Shown here: positions 1 to 8,990 of the stretch, one piece after another
Layout of the letters: every line of letters begins with the position of its first letter
Numbering within the stretch: position 1 is the first letter of the stretch
NCBI GenBank assembly: GCA_905203305.1
Contig: CAJKVH010000004.1
Coordinates: 1-64,000 of the forward strand
Length of the DNA: 64,000 nucleotides
Direction of reading: 5' to 3'
Origin: an uncultured Eubacteriales bacterium
GTDB lineage: Bacteria; Bacillota; Clostridia; TANB77; CAG-508
Position numbers and translations under genes: made by a program
The notes under the pieces: generated by a model
The model's input: the letters and a program-made list of their open reading frames with translations, nothing else
Told to the model about the DNA's origin: nothing
Database searches by the model: none

Positions 1-536
1 GTTTAGGAAAAGATGCAGCACAAATAATATCAAGAATAAATGGATTTACATATGTTAAAACAGATTTTGATTTCTTTACAGGAAAAGTTAAAGTAGTAGA
101 AGAAATCAAATATTCAGATGGTGAAAGAAGCCAAGTAAGATGTTATGGTGCAAATGATGTTAGAGAAGGTGTTGCAATAATGTGGATGGAAGATGTTGAT
201 GTATCTATTACAGGAAACTCAACAAATCCAACAAGATTCCAACACCCAGTTGCAGGTACATACAAAAAAGAAAGATTAGAAGCAGGAAAGAAATACTTCT
301 CTGTTGCTTCAGGTGGAGGAACAGGAAGAACACTTCATCCAGACAATATGGCTGCTGGACCAGCTTCATATGGTATGACAGATACTATGGGAAGAATGCA
401 TTCAGATGCACAATTTGCTGGAAGTTCATCAGTACCAGCTCATGTTGAAATGATGGGATTAATCGGTATGGGTAACAACCCAATGGTTGGAGCATCAGTT
501 TCAGTAGCAGTTGCTGTAGAAGAAGCTATGAAATAA
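1..536 (+). CDS. GGGtGRT family protein (5' end outside window)
   Basis: The window opens inside this gene. The frame is readable from base 3, giving about 177 codons to the TAA at 534-536. The segment GGGTGRTLHPDN is the motif that names the GGGtGRT family (Pfam GGGtGRT), whose full-length members are roughly twice as long. The ATG at 180 is internal, because clear coding sequence continues upstream. The biochemical function of the family is not established. A strong terminator follows directly, so this is the last gene of its transcript. Confidence 0.85.
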   Translation, partial: LGKDAAQIISRINGFTYVKTDFDFFTGKVKVVEEIKYSDGERSQVRCYGANDVREGVAIMWMEDVDVSITGNSTNPTRFQHPVAGTYKKERLEAGKKYFSVASGGGTGRTLHPDNMAAGPASYGMTDTMGRMHSDAQFAGSSSVPAHVEMMGLIGMGNNPMVGASVSVAVAVEEAMK

Positions 537-553
537 TAATAAATATAATATAT

Positions 554-587
554 AAAAATAGCAGTACAATTTGCACTGCTATTTTTT
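554..587 (+). terminator. Rho-independent terminator after the GGGtGRT gene
   Basis: Stem AGCAGT/ACTGCT, flanked by an A-run and a T-run (ATTTTTT), 20 bases after the stop codon. Confidence 0.85.
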
Positions 588-725
588 AGCTATAATAGTG
601 AAGAAATACAAAGTGAAAGATCATGACACAGTCTTAAGTTTATTTAAGTTATACTAGTAGGTCAATTTTAAACAATAATATACTTTTTATGGTAAAATAT
701 ACAAAAAGTATAAAAGGAGACATAT

Positions 726-1727
726 ATGAAAGAAAAGAACAATAAGTTAAATATTTTAAAAAGGATATTAATTGTAATATTAATTTTAGTTATAATTATT
801 ATAGGAGCAACTATTGGAATTGGAAATTATTTTGTTAATTATGCTATATCAAGAACAGGAAATGGCGGAGATAGGGAAATAAAAAATGAAGATACAGTGG
901 AAGTTGCTAATATAAATGATGAAACAGAAAAAATTATAGAAGAAAACCGTAAGAAAGAAAATCAGCTTGCAAACCAATGGTCAAATGATGTAAGGAATAA
1001 GAAAGTTCAGGTAACTGCAAAAGATGGGATTACTTTAAAAGGAACAGAATACATAAAAGATGAACAAATTAATGATTGGGTAATTGTATTACACGGTTAT
1101 CATTCTAGCCCTGAATCAGTAATTTCTGTCGGAATGCATTTTTCTGAAAAAGGTTACAATGTATTAATTCCTTATATGAGAGCATCAGGGGAAAGCGAAG
1201 GAGAATATATTGGAATGGGATGGCTAGATAAGGAAGATTTAAAATGTTGGATAGATTTAATTGTAAAACAAAATAGTAATTCTAATATTGTACTACATGG
1301 TTCATCAATGGGAGCTGCAACAGTATTGATGGCATCAGGTGATGAACTTTCTAAAAATGTTAAAGCAATAGTAGAAGATAGCGGATATACATCTGTATGG
1401 GATATATTTGCATCAGAAGCAAAAGCAAGATTTAATTTACCAGAGTTTCCAGTACTAAACATGTTTGAAATTGTTGCAAATTACAGGGCAAAATATGATA
1501 TAAAAGAAGCTTCTGCATTAGAACAAGTGAAAAAAGCATCTGTTCCAATACTATTTATTCATGGAGATTGTGATGATTTTGTTCCAGAGTATATGTGTGA
1601 GAAACTGTATGAAGCGGCTAACTGCAAGAAAGATAAGCTTATAATACATGATGCCGGACATACTGAATCAAGATATAAAGAACCAGATACATATTATAAT
1701 AAAATATTTAATTTTTTTAGTGAATAG
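726..1727 (+). CDS. Membrane-anchored alpha/beta hydrolase
   Basis: A 333-residue serine hydrolase of the alpha/beta-hydrolase fold. Residues about 10-35 are one hydrophobic segment with a positive N-side, so the catalytic domain probably lies outside the membrane. The oxyanion region is VLHGYHSSP, the nucleophile elbow is HGSSMGAA with Ser at about 194, the acid is probably in HGDCDDFVP, and the catalytic His is in DAGHTES near the end. The layout resembles Bacillus YqkD-type hydrolases; the substrate is unknown. AAAGGAGA lies just before the ATG. The gene is monocistronic, between two terminators. Confidence 0.85.
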   Translation: MKEKNNKLNILKRILIVILILVIIIIGATIGIGNYFVNYAISRTGNGGDREIKNEDTVEVANINDETEKIIEENRKKENQLANQWSNDVRNKKVQVTAKDGITLKGTEYIKDEQINDWVIVLHGYHSSPESVISVGMHFSEKGYNVLIPYMRASGESEGEYIGMGWLDKEDLKCWIDLIVKQNSNSNIVLHGSSMGAATVLMASGDELSKNVKAIVEDSGYTSVWDIFASEAKARFNLPEFPVLNMFEIVANYRAKYDIKEASALEQVKKASVPILFIHGDCDDFVPEYMCEKLYEAANCKKDKLIIHDAGHTESRYKEPDTYYNKIFNFFSE

Positions 1728-1806
1728 AAATAGCAATAAAGATTTTGTTCAACCATTTTATATTGGACCTTTTGTTAGGTTTATATTTAATAGCATATTT
1801 AAAAAT

Positions 1807-1841
1807 AAAGCAGATAGTTAATTGATAATTATCTGCTTTTG
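1807..1841 (+). terminator. Rho-independent terminator
   Basis: Stem AAAGCAGATA/TATCTGCTTT followed by T residues, between the hydrolase and the ABC transporter. Confidence 0.85.
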
Positions 1842-1883
1842 TGGTAATATAATGGCAAAATTAAGAAAGGTAATAATTATAAA

Positions 1884-4800
1884 ATGTTACAAATTAAAAA
1901 TATTCATAAAGAATATAAAACAGGAAATTTAATACAAAAAGCGCTTGATGATGTAAGCTTAAATTTAAGAGATAATGAATTCGTAGCAATTCTAGGACCA
2001 AGTGGATCTGGAAAAACTACGCTTTTAAATATTATTGGTGGATTAGATCGTTATGATAATGGAGATCTAATAATAAATGGTATTTCAACTAAGAAATATA
2101 AAGATAGAGATTGGGATTCTTATCGTAATCATACTATAGGATTTGTATTTCAAAGCTACAATTTAATTCCACACCAAACTTTACTTGCAAATGTGGAGTT
2201 AGCATTAACTATTTCTGGATTTCCAAAAAGCAAACGCAAACAAAAAGCATTGGAAGCACTAGAAAAAGTTGGGCTTGTAAGTCAAGCTCATAAAAAGCCA
2301 AATCAACTTTCTGGAGGACAAATGCAAAGAGTTGCAATAGCAAGAGCATTAGTAAATGATCCAGATATTTTGCTTGCAGATGAGCCAACAGGAGCATTAG
2401 ATAGTGAAACAAGTGTGCAGGTTATGGAGTTATTAAAAGAAGTTGCAAAAGACCGTCTAGTTGTAATGGTAACTCATAACCCAGAACTTGCAGAGAAATA
2501 TGCTACAAGAATTGTAAATTTAAAAGATGGAGTTATACGTTCAGATACTGATCCATATATTATAGAAAATGAAACAAATAAAAAAGCAGAGCATAAGAAT
2601 ATGGGAAAAACATCAATGTCGTTTTTAACTTCGCTATTTTTAAGTTTTAACAATCTAAAAACTAAAAAAGGAAGAACAGCGCTTGTTTCTTTTGCAGGAA
2701 GCATTGGTATTATAGGAATAGCACTTATATTATCATTATCAAATGGAGTAAATAATTATATAAAATCAATAGAAGAAGAAACGTTGTCAGAATACCCTAT
2801 ACAAATTCAAAGTACAGGTATAGATATAAGTTCAATGTTAGTAAATGATGATGATAAAAAAAGTGATGATAAAAATAACGATATTAACGTAACAGCTAGA
2901 ATAACAAATATGTTTTCAAAAATGGGATCAAATGATTTAGCATCTTTAAGAAAATACTTAGAAAGCTCAGAAAGTAACATTTATGAATATTCAAAATCAA
3001 TTGAGTACCAATATGATGTCACTCCTATAATATACAGTAGTGACATAAATAATCTAAGGCAAATTAATCCAGACACATCTTTTTCTAGTTTAGGAATAGG
3101 ATCAGAAAGTACAACAAATAGTCTTATGTCTAGCATGATGAGTACAGATGTATTTTATCAGATGCCAAGTGATACAAAGCTATTTGAAGATCAATATGAT
3201 ATAAAAGCAGGAAAATTGCCTACAAATTATAATGAATGTGTGGTAGTGTTAACTTCAAGCGGAAATATAAGTGATTTTATGTTATACACATTAGGTTTAA
3301 GAGATTATAGTGAGTTTAACAATATAATAAATCAATTTTTAGCAGGAAAAACTGCTGAAAGTCCAGAATATTCGGAAAATAGGTATTCTTATGAAGATAT
3401 GCTAGGAATTACATTTAAATTAATTAATAGTAGTGATCGTTATGAATATGATGATGAATATAAAATTTGGCGTGATAAATCAGAAAACACAGATTATATG
3501 AAAAATGTTGTTGAAAACGGAGAAGACTTAAAAATTGTTGGAGTAATTCAGCCTAAAGAAGGTGCAACAGCTCCAATGCTACAAGCAGGAATAGGTTATT
3601 CAGCAAGTCTTACAAATTACATTATTGATAAATCATATCAAAGTCAAATTGTAAAGGAGCAATTAGCATCTCCGGAAATTAATGTATTTACAGGAAAAAG
3701 GTTTGATGATACAGAAAATAATTCTTCTTTAGATATGAGCTCTTTAATAGAAGTAGATTCAAATGCGATAAAATCGGCCTTTAAAATAGATCAGTCTAAA
3801 ATAAAAGTTGATTTTAGCAATATGAACAATTTAATAAACCAAACAAATTTACCAGAATTAGATATAAATGATATTATGAGTAAGTTAGAATTTTCTATTT
3901 CAAATGATGAAATGAAAGATCTAATGACAGAGATTATGCAAGGCTATAATGATTATATTGATAAGTATCATCCAGATGCAAATCTTAATAATATTAGTGA
4001 AAAGTTATTAGAGTATATAAATTCAAAAGAAGCCCAAGAACTTATAAAACAAGAAATAGAAAAGGCTATAAAAGAAAACGGTAAAATCGAAATAACTCAA
4101 GATCAAATGAAAGAAATCATGACAAAAGTATTAGATGGATTTAAAGAATATGCTAAAGAAAATAATATACCAGATACTACAAAATTGGAAGAATATTTAT
4201 CAGAATACTTACAGTCAGAAGAAGTAAAAACAATTGTAAGCAATAGACTAACTAAAATAATGCAATCTCAAAATTTAGAAAAACAAATTTCAAATATTAT
4301 GAATGATTATATGAAATCAGCAGTAACACGGAGTTAGCAAAAGTTTTGAAAAAGAAATAAACAAAAGTATTAAAAATTTAAGCAAGTCTATGACAAATGC
4401 AATTAGTATTGACGAAACTGCGTTTTTAAATGCCTTTAAAATGAAAATGAATGAAGAAGAATTAACAGAATTATTATCAACAATTATGTCAAAAGAGAAA
4501 AACACATACGAAAATAACCTAAAGAAATTAAATTATGCAAAATCTGAAGAACCTTCTGGAATTTCAATTTATCCTAGAGACTTTGAAGGAAATGATAGGA
4601 TTACTAATTTATTAAGTGAATATAATGATAAAATGAAAGAAAATGGAGAAGATGACAAAGTAATTTCTTACACAGATATGGTAGGAACTTTAATGAGTTC
4701 TGTAACAATAATTATTAATGTTGTAAGCTATACTCTTATTGCATTCGTATCAATATCATTAGTGGTTTCTTCTATAATGATTGGTGTTATCACTTATATT

Positions 4801-5127
4801 AGTGTATTAGAAAGAAAAAAGGAAATTGGTATATTAAGAGCAATGGGAGCTTCAAAACAAAATGTTGCACAAGTTTTTAATGCTGAAACTTTTATTATAG
4901 GACTACTTGCAGGAGCAATTGGAATAGGTATTACAGTTTTACTACTAATACCAACAAATAAAATTATCTATTCACTTTCTAATGGAGCAAATGTTAAAGC
5001 ATCTTTACCTATTATGGGCGGTATTATTTTGATAATATTAAGTGTAATTTTAACTTTAATTGGTGGTATTATTCCATCAAGAAAAGCAGCAAAAGAAGAT
5101 CCAGTTTTAGCGTTAAGATCTGAATAG
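1884..5127 (+). CDS. ABC transporter ATPase-FtsX permease fusion, joined through a CGGA +1 site
   Basis: A MacB-like exporter with ATPase and permease in one chain. The first 230 residues are the ATPase: Walker A GPSGSGKTT, signature LSGGQMQRVAIARAL, Walker B LLADEPTGALD. A transmembrane helix at about 265-285 leads into a long extracytoplasmic region, and the C-terminal part carries the remaining FtsX helices (SLVVSSIMIGVITYISVLER and two more). The triplet frame from 1884 stops at 4337, while the C-terminal part is in the +1 frame. The frames meet at CGGA 4329-4332: ACA-CGG-AGT-TAG becomes ACA-(C)GGA-GTT-AGC. Joined, the protein is 1080 residues, a normal size for clostridial fusions of this type. 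Without the shift, three of the four permease helices are lost. Substrate unknown. Confidence 0.85.
4329..4332 (+). other. CGGA recoding site 1 (ABC transporter, Gly816)
   Basis: The in-phase CGG follows ACA; the zero-frame stop TAG comes one codon later (CGG AGT TAG). Reading GGA as glycine continues as GVSKSFEKE and into the permease. No base run favours slippage here. Confidence 0.8.
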
Positions 5128-5149
5128 AAATAAAAATAAGAGGTGAAAA

Positions 5150-5791
5150 ATGAAAGAAAAGATAAAAGAATATATTGTAAAAAACTTAAAATGGATCATA
5201 CTATTTATTTGTTTAGTTGGATTTTTAGATTTAGCAGAAGATGTGTTTAATAAAGAAATTATGAAAGGAGATATAATAGGATATAAAATTATATCTACAT
5301 TTCTAATATCTGATTTTATGACTCCTATTGCAAAAGTCATTACTAATTTAGGGAGTGCAGTATTTTTAATAGCATTAACAATTATACTAATTATAGTAAT
5401 AAAAAACAAAAAAATAGGACTATCTATATTTTTAAATTTGTCTTTTGTAACAATATTAAATCAACTTTTAAAAAGAATTTTACAAAGACCTAGACCGAAT
5501 GAATTTAGAATAATAGAAGAAACAGGGTATAGCTTTCCTTCTGGCCATTCTATGGTAAGTATGGCATTTTATGGATATTTGATATATTTGATTTACAAAT
5601 ATGTTAAAAATAAATACATAAAATGGGGTTTTATTACTTTATTAAGTATTTTGATAGTTTCTATTGGAACTAGTAGAATTTATTTAGGAGTACATTATAC
5701 AAGTGATGTATTAGGTGGATTTTTAATTGCTGTGTCATATTTAATTATATATATAAGTGGGGTTAATAAATTTTTGATTGAAAAAAAGTAG
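5150..5791 (+). CDS. PAP2-family membrane phosphatase
   Basis: A 213-residue integral membrane lipid phosphatase of the PAP2 superfamily. All three signature blocks are present: KRILQRPRP, SFPSGHSM, and SRIYLGVHYTSDVLGG with the catalytic His and Asp. About six hydrophobic helices surround them. Likely substrates are undecaprenyl pyrophosphate or another isoprenoid or phosphatidate lipid; the sequence cannot decide. It starts 22 bases after the ABC transporter (RBS AGAGGTG) and is probably cotranscribed with it. Confidence 0.88.
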   Translation: MKEKIKEYIVKNLKWIILFICLVGFLDLAEDVFNKEIMKGDIIGYKIISTFLISDFMTPIAKVITNLGSAVFLIALTIILIIVIKNKKIGLSIFLNLSFVTILNQLLKRILQRPRPNEFRIIEETGYSFPSGHSMVSMAFYGYLIYLIYKYVKNKYIKWGFITLLSILIVSIGTSRIYLGVHYTSDVLGGFLIAVSYLIIYISGVNKFLIEKK

Positions 5792-5808
5792 AAAAGGGAA
5801 ATAAAAAG

Positions 5809-7542
5809 ATGGAAGAAAATGAAAAAATAAAAATACCAAAAGTTTATATAAAAAAAGTGGAATTTAACAATGAAGAAAATGAACCATTAGAACTAAAGCC
5901 TGACGATATAGTTGTTTTTGTTGGGCCAAATAATGTTGGGAAAAGTAGAATATTAAAAGATCTACGAAATGATATAATAAAAGAGCCTATGAGTAACAAA
6001 GTAATAATAAAAAATGTAGAATATGAAGAAGAAAATTTTAATAGAGAAAATATGGAAGCTTATTGTGAAAAAAATCTCTCGAAAAATGAAACAGGGCAGT
6101 ACAATCTTAATATAGGAAATAGAGGTCAATATTATACATATGCAGGGTATGATTTTAATGAATTTTCAAATAGAAGAGAATCTTTTTACAAAATGTTTTT
6201 TAGCTTTTTATCAACAGAAGAAAGACTAAATATGACGGCTCCTATTTATTTAGCAAATATTCAACAAAATAAAGTTAGTTTTAATATTATGAGAAAGTTA
6301 GAAAAAGACGAAAATGCAATAAAAAGGTTAAATAAAGTTTTAAATTCATGCTTCGGAAAAGGAGTTGATATTACAGAAACAGAATATCAAAATAGTTTGT
6401 ATAAAGTATATAAATTTGGAGAAGAGGATGAGATTAATGAAATTATAAAATCCAATACAAGAAATGCCATAAGTAAATTAGAAAATTTAGAAGATTTAAG
6501 TGAACAAGGAGATGGAATAAGAAGTGCAGTTGCAATATTATCTTCATTAATTGCAGAGGAACATTCCATATATTTTATGGATGAACCAGAAACATTTTTA
6601 CATCCACCTCAAGCTAGAGTTTTAGGAAATAATATTGTAGAATTATCAGAAGGTAAACAATGTTTTATATCAACACATAACATAGATTTAATAAAGGGAA
6701 TTTTAGAAAAGAAATCAAACAGGGTAAAAATAGTTAAAATTGATAGAGATGGTGATAAAAACAAAATTGATCAATTAAAAAGTGAGAGCATAGAAAAAAT
6801 TTCAGATGATAAAAATTTAAAATATTCTAATATTTTAGATGGGCTATTTTATAAACAAGTTGTTTTATGCGAGAATGAATCAGATTGTAAATTTTATGCA
6901 GCTGTATTAGAAAATGTCTGCCAAACAACTTATCAAAATACGTTATTTTGTGGTGTTGGAGGAAAAAGTCAGTTTAAAATGGTAGGTCCTTTATTAAAGG
7001 ATGCAAAAATTAACTATATAGTAATTGCAGATTTAGATTTGATAGACGATAAAGAAAGATTAAAAGGATTAGTAGACTCTATTGAAGAAAATAAATATAA
7101 TGAAATAAAGAATGATCATTCTGATTTTTTAACTTTGTTTGAAAGCGAAAAAAAAATTACTAAGAGGAAACAATTAGAAATAAAAAAAGAAATCATAGAG
7201 ATATTTGATGCTTCAAAAAGTGATGAATATATGTCAGAAGCAAATGCTAAAAAAATAAAAAGTTTATTAAAAAATGTAAATAGCTTAAGCTTATTAAAAG
7301 AAGAAGGAAGTAAAAGTGTACCAGAAGGAGATTGTAAGAACAAATATAAGAAAATATTGAAAACACTAGAAAGCTTAAACGTTTACCTTGTTGAATGTGG
7401 AGAAATTGAAAATTTTGTACCTCAAATAAAAGGACATGGACCAAAATGGGTCGAAGAAGTTTTTAAAAAATATCCAAATATGGAAGAACAGGAGTATAAT
7501 GACGTTAAAGATTTCATAAGAAAAGTATTTCATATAAGCTAG
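5809..7542 (+). CDS. OLD-family-like ATPase with C-terminal TOPRIM domain
   Basis: A 577-residue protein. The N-terminal half is an ABC/SMC-like ATPase: Walker A FVGPNNVGKSR at about residue 43, a Walker B block YFMDEPETFLHPPQAR, and the H-loop CFISTHN. The C-terminal part starts with VVLCENESDCKFYAAVLE, a TOPRIM-type acidic motif, followed by VIADLDLID, which supplies the metal-binding Asp pair. This is the layout of OLD nucleases (overcoming lysogenization defect). No UvrD-like GajB helicase gene lies beside it, so it fits the solitary class 1 type rather than a Gabija system. A defence or DNA-repair role is possible. The gene starts 17 bases after the PAP2 gene. Confidence 0.75.
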   Translation: MEENEKIKIPKVYIKKVEFNNEENEPLELKPDDIVVFVGPNNVGKSRILKDLRNDIIKEPMSNKVIIKNVEYEEENFNRENMEAYCEKNLSKNETGQYNLNIGNRGQYYTYAGYDFNEFSNRRESFYKMFFSFLSTEERLNMTAPIYLANIQQNKVSFNIMRKLEKDENAIKRLNKVLNSCFGKGVDITETEYQNSLYKVYKFGEEDEINEIIKSNTRNAISKLENLEDLSEQGDGIRSAVAILSSLIAEEHSIYFMDEPETFLHPPQARVLGNNIVELSEGKQCFISTHNIDLIKGILEKKSNRVKIVKIDRDGDKNKIDQLKSESIEKISDDKNLKYSNILDGLFYKQVVLCENESDCKFYAAVLENVCQTTYQNTLFCGVGGKSQFKMVGPLLKDAKINYIVIADLDLIDDKERLKGLVDSIEENKYNEIKNDHSDFLTLFESEKKITKRKQLEIKKEIIEIFDASKSDEYMSEANAKKIKSLLKNVNSLSLLKEEGSKSVPEGDCKNKYKKILKTLESLNVYLVECGEIENFVPQIKGHGPKWVEEVFKKYPNMEEQEYNDVKDFIRKVFHIS

Positions 7543-7558
7543 CTTTAAACCGAAATAA

Positions 7559-7587
7559 TTGAAAATTTGACATTTTTGTGCTATAAT
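7559..7587 (+). promoter_or_regulatory. Promoter of the small protein at 7695
   Basis: -35 TTGAAA (7559-7564), 17-base spacer, extended -10 TGCTATAAT (TATAAT at 7582-7587). It predicts a leader of about 100 bases. Confidence 0.75.
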
Positions 7588-7644
7588 AGTACTAATTGAA
7601 TGTGCATTGTAGCTGTGCTTTCAAAATTTATTGCAAGATAAATT

Positions 7645-7690
7645 CTGGAGGGGCTACAAAAACCTCCGGACTATAAAAACGGAGGGAAAG
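7645..7690 (+). promoter_or_regulatory. Leader hairpin able to pair with the Shine-Dalgarno sequence
   Basis: CTGGAGG (7645-7651) can pair with CCTCCGG (7663-7669). The same CCTCCG could instead pair with CGGAGG at 7680-7685, the Shine-Dalgarno region of the following gene. Two exclusive pairings around a start site suggest translational control; this is inferred from base complementarity only. Confidence 0.4.
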
Positions 7691-7694
7691 GAAA

Positions 7695-7991
7695 ATGTTG
7701 GGAATGACATTTGAAACATCAATTAAAATCGATAATGCTGGGAATATCTATAGCGATTTTTCAGAAAAGGAGGCAAAAGATCATTTAAAATTTTTTGTAT
7801 TGCTTATTGAGGAAGATAGCATAAGATATTTTCCGATGAACGAAGGAATGGTTGACTTTAACAATAAAGATATTGTTATATCTTTTAGAGTAGAAGTTGA
7901 TGAAAATAATTGTTCTACATTGAAGAATATACTTTCTTCAATGAGCTTCGAAGAAGCAAAGGAGTTTATCAGTGAGAAAGTTATCGGTTAA
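7695..7991 (+). CDS. Small protein of unknown function
   Basis: A 98-residue soluble, acidic protein that I do not recognise. It has its own promoter, a strong Shine-Dalgarno region and its own terminator, so it is very likely real. The predicted pattern is beta strands (ETSIKIDNAGNIYSDF, DIVISFRVEVDE) followed by a helix (SFEEAKEFISEK). No cysteine cluster, signal peptide or membrane segment is present. The unusual leader in front of it suggests regulated translation. Confidence 0.65.
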   Translation: MLGMTFETSIKIDNAGNIYSDFSEKEAKDHLKFFVLLIEEDSIRYFPMNEGMVDFNNKDIVISFRVEVDENNCSTLKNILSSMSFEEAKEFISEKVIG

Positions 7992-8037
7992 GATACCCTG
8001 GCTTGGTTTGCTAAAAACTAAGTCAGGGTATTTTTTA
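7991..8037 (+). terminator. Rho-independent terminator
   Basis: Long stem with TACCCTG/CAGGGTA at its base, followed by TTTTTT, just after the stop codon. Confidence 0.9.
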
Positions 8038-8115
8038 TTAAAAATTAGTAAAAAAATATTCAAAAGCAAGAAAATATGTTAAAATAGTTTTAACTAAAAA
8101 TAAGAGGTAATAGTT

Positions 8116-8538
8116 ATGAAAAAATTAAATTTAATAGTAGTATTTGACAAAAAGATGGAAAAAGCCCTTTTTTGTATTAGAGCAAAAGAACCATATAAAG
8201 GAATGTATAATTTTGTTGGAGGGAAAGTAGAAGAAGGCGAAGAAAATGACGAAGCAGCTTATAGAGAATTATTTGAAGAAACAGGAATATCATCTAAAGA
8301 TATAAAATTAGATCATTTTATGGATTTGAACTACTTTAAGTATGAAAATAATATACAAGTTTATTATGGAATTTTAGAAAAAAATGTAAAATTAGTAGAA
8401 GAAAAAAACAAACTAGAATGGTTAACTATAAATGATGAATTATTAAATATAAAAAAATTTGCAGGCAATTACAATATTGCTCATATTATAGAACAAATAA
8501 AAGTATATTTAAAAATGAAATATAAAGCAAGTGATTAG
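8116..8538 (+). CDS. Nudix hydrolase (MutT-like)
   Basis: A 140-residue Nudix protein. The box is intact: GGKVEEGEENDEAAYRELFE followed by ETGI, matching GX5EX7REUXEEXGU. Such enzymes cleave nucleoside diphosphates linked to another group, for instance 8-oxo-dGTP. The actual substrate cannot be told from sequence. RBS AGAGGT lies upstream of the ATG. A hairpin overlapping the stop codon closes the unit. Confidence 0.88.
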   Translation: MKKLNLIVVFDKKMEKALFCIRAKEPYKGMYNFVGGKVEEGEENDEAAYRELFEETGISSKDIKLDHFMDLNYFKYENNIQVYYGILEKNVKLVEEKNKLEWLTINDELLNIKKFAGNYNIAHIIEQIKVYLKMKYKASD

Positions 8539-8558
8539 TTGAAAATCGCTTGCTTTTA
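8524..8558 (+). terminator. Rho-independent terminator overlapping the Nudix stop codon
   Basis: Stem AAAGCAAGTGATT/AATCGCTTGCTTT with one G-T pair, then TTTT. Confidence 0.75.
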
Positions 8559-8618
8559 TGTTAAAATAGAGAAGGCTTTAAACGAGAGAAAAAATAAGAA
8601 ATATCGGGGGAAACATAT

Positions 8619-8972
8619 ATGGAGCACATACACTCAATTATAATAGTTAAAAATAAAGATAAATATTTAAATTATTTTGATGAAAGATGGCAAATGTATT
8701 TATTTCCAAATATTAAGGGAAATGATATTGAGAAAATAAAAGAAAAATATAATACTAATAATGTTAAATTTTTGTTCGATAAAATTCATGATAAATATTC
8801 TGTATCAGATAAAAAAATAAAGACATATCATCACTACTTTTTTGAAATAGATGAAAAAATTGATGGAGAATATTTTTCTTTAGACGAACTACTAAATAAA
8901 GAAAATGTAAAAAAATACAATGAAGATATTATAGGATTTATAAGAGATTTTTATGATGAAAATAAACAATAA
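8619..8972 (+). CDS. Nudix-fold-like protein without a Nudix box
   Basis: A 117-residue cytoplasmic protein. Its start (HSIIIVKNKDKYLNYFDERW) and the late segment GEYFSLDELL resemble the first and last strands of Nudix domains, but the catalytic GX5EX7REUXEEXGU box is absent. It follows a true Nudix gene, so it may be a diverged duplicate that binds rather than cleaves. RBS CGGGGGAAA precedes the ATG. The assignment is tentative; the function is unknown. Confidence 0.5.
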   Translation: MEHIHSIIIVKNKDKYLNYFDERWQMYLFPNIKGNDIEKIKEKYNTNNVKFLFDKIHDKYSVSDKKIKTYHHYFFEIDEKIDGEYFSLDELLNKENVKKYNEDIIGFIRDFYDENKQ

Positions 8973-8990
8973 AAAACAAGGAGTATAATA

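Noticed and set aside
4317..4400. Two separate ABC genes (1884-4337 and 4390-5127)
   Set aside because: The second frame has no RBS at ATG 4390, coding sequence continues upstream of it to the CGGA, and the first part lacks most permease helices.
7567..7587. TTGACA at 7567-7572 as -35 of the small-protein promoter
   Set aside because: Only 9 bases separate it from TATAAT; TTGAAA at 7559 has the correct 17-base spacing.
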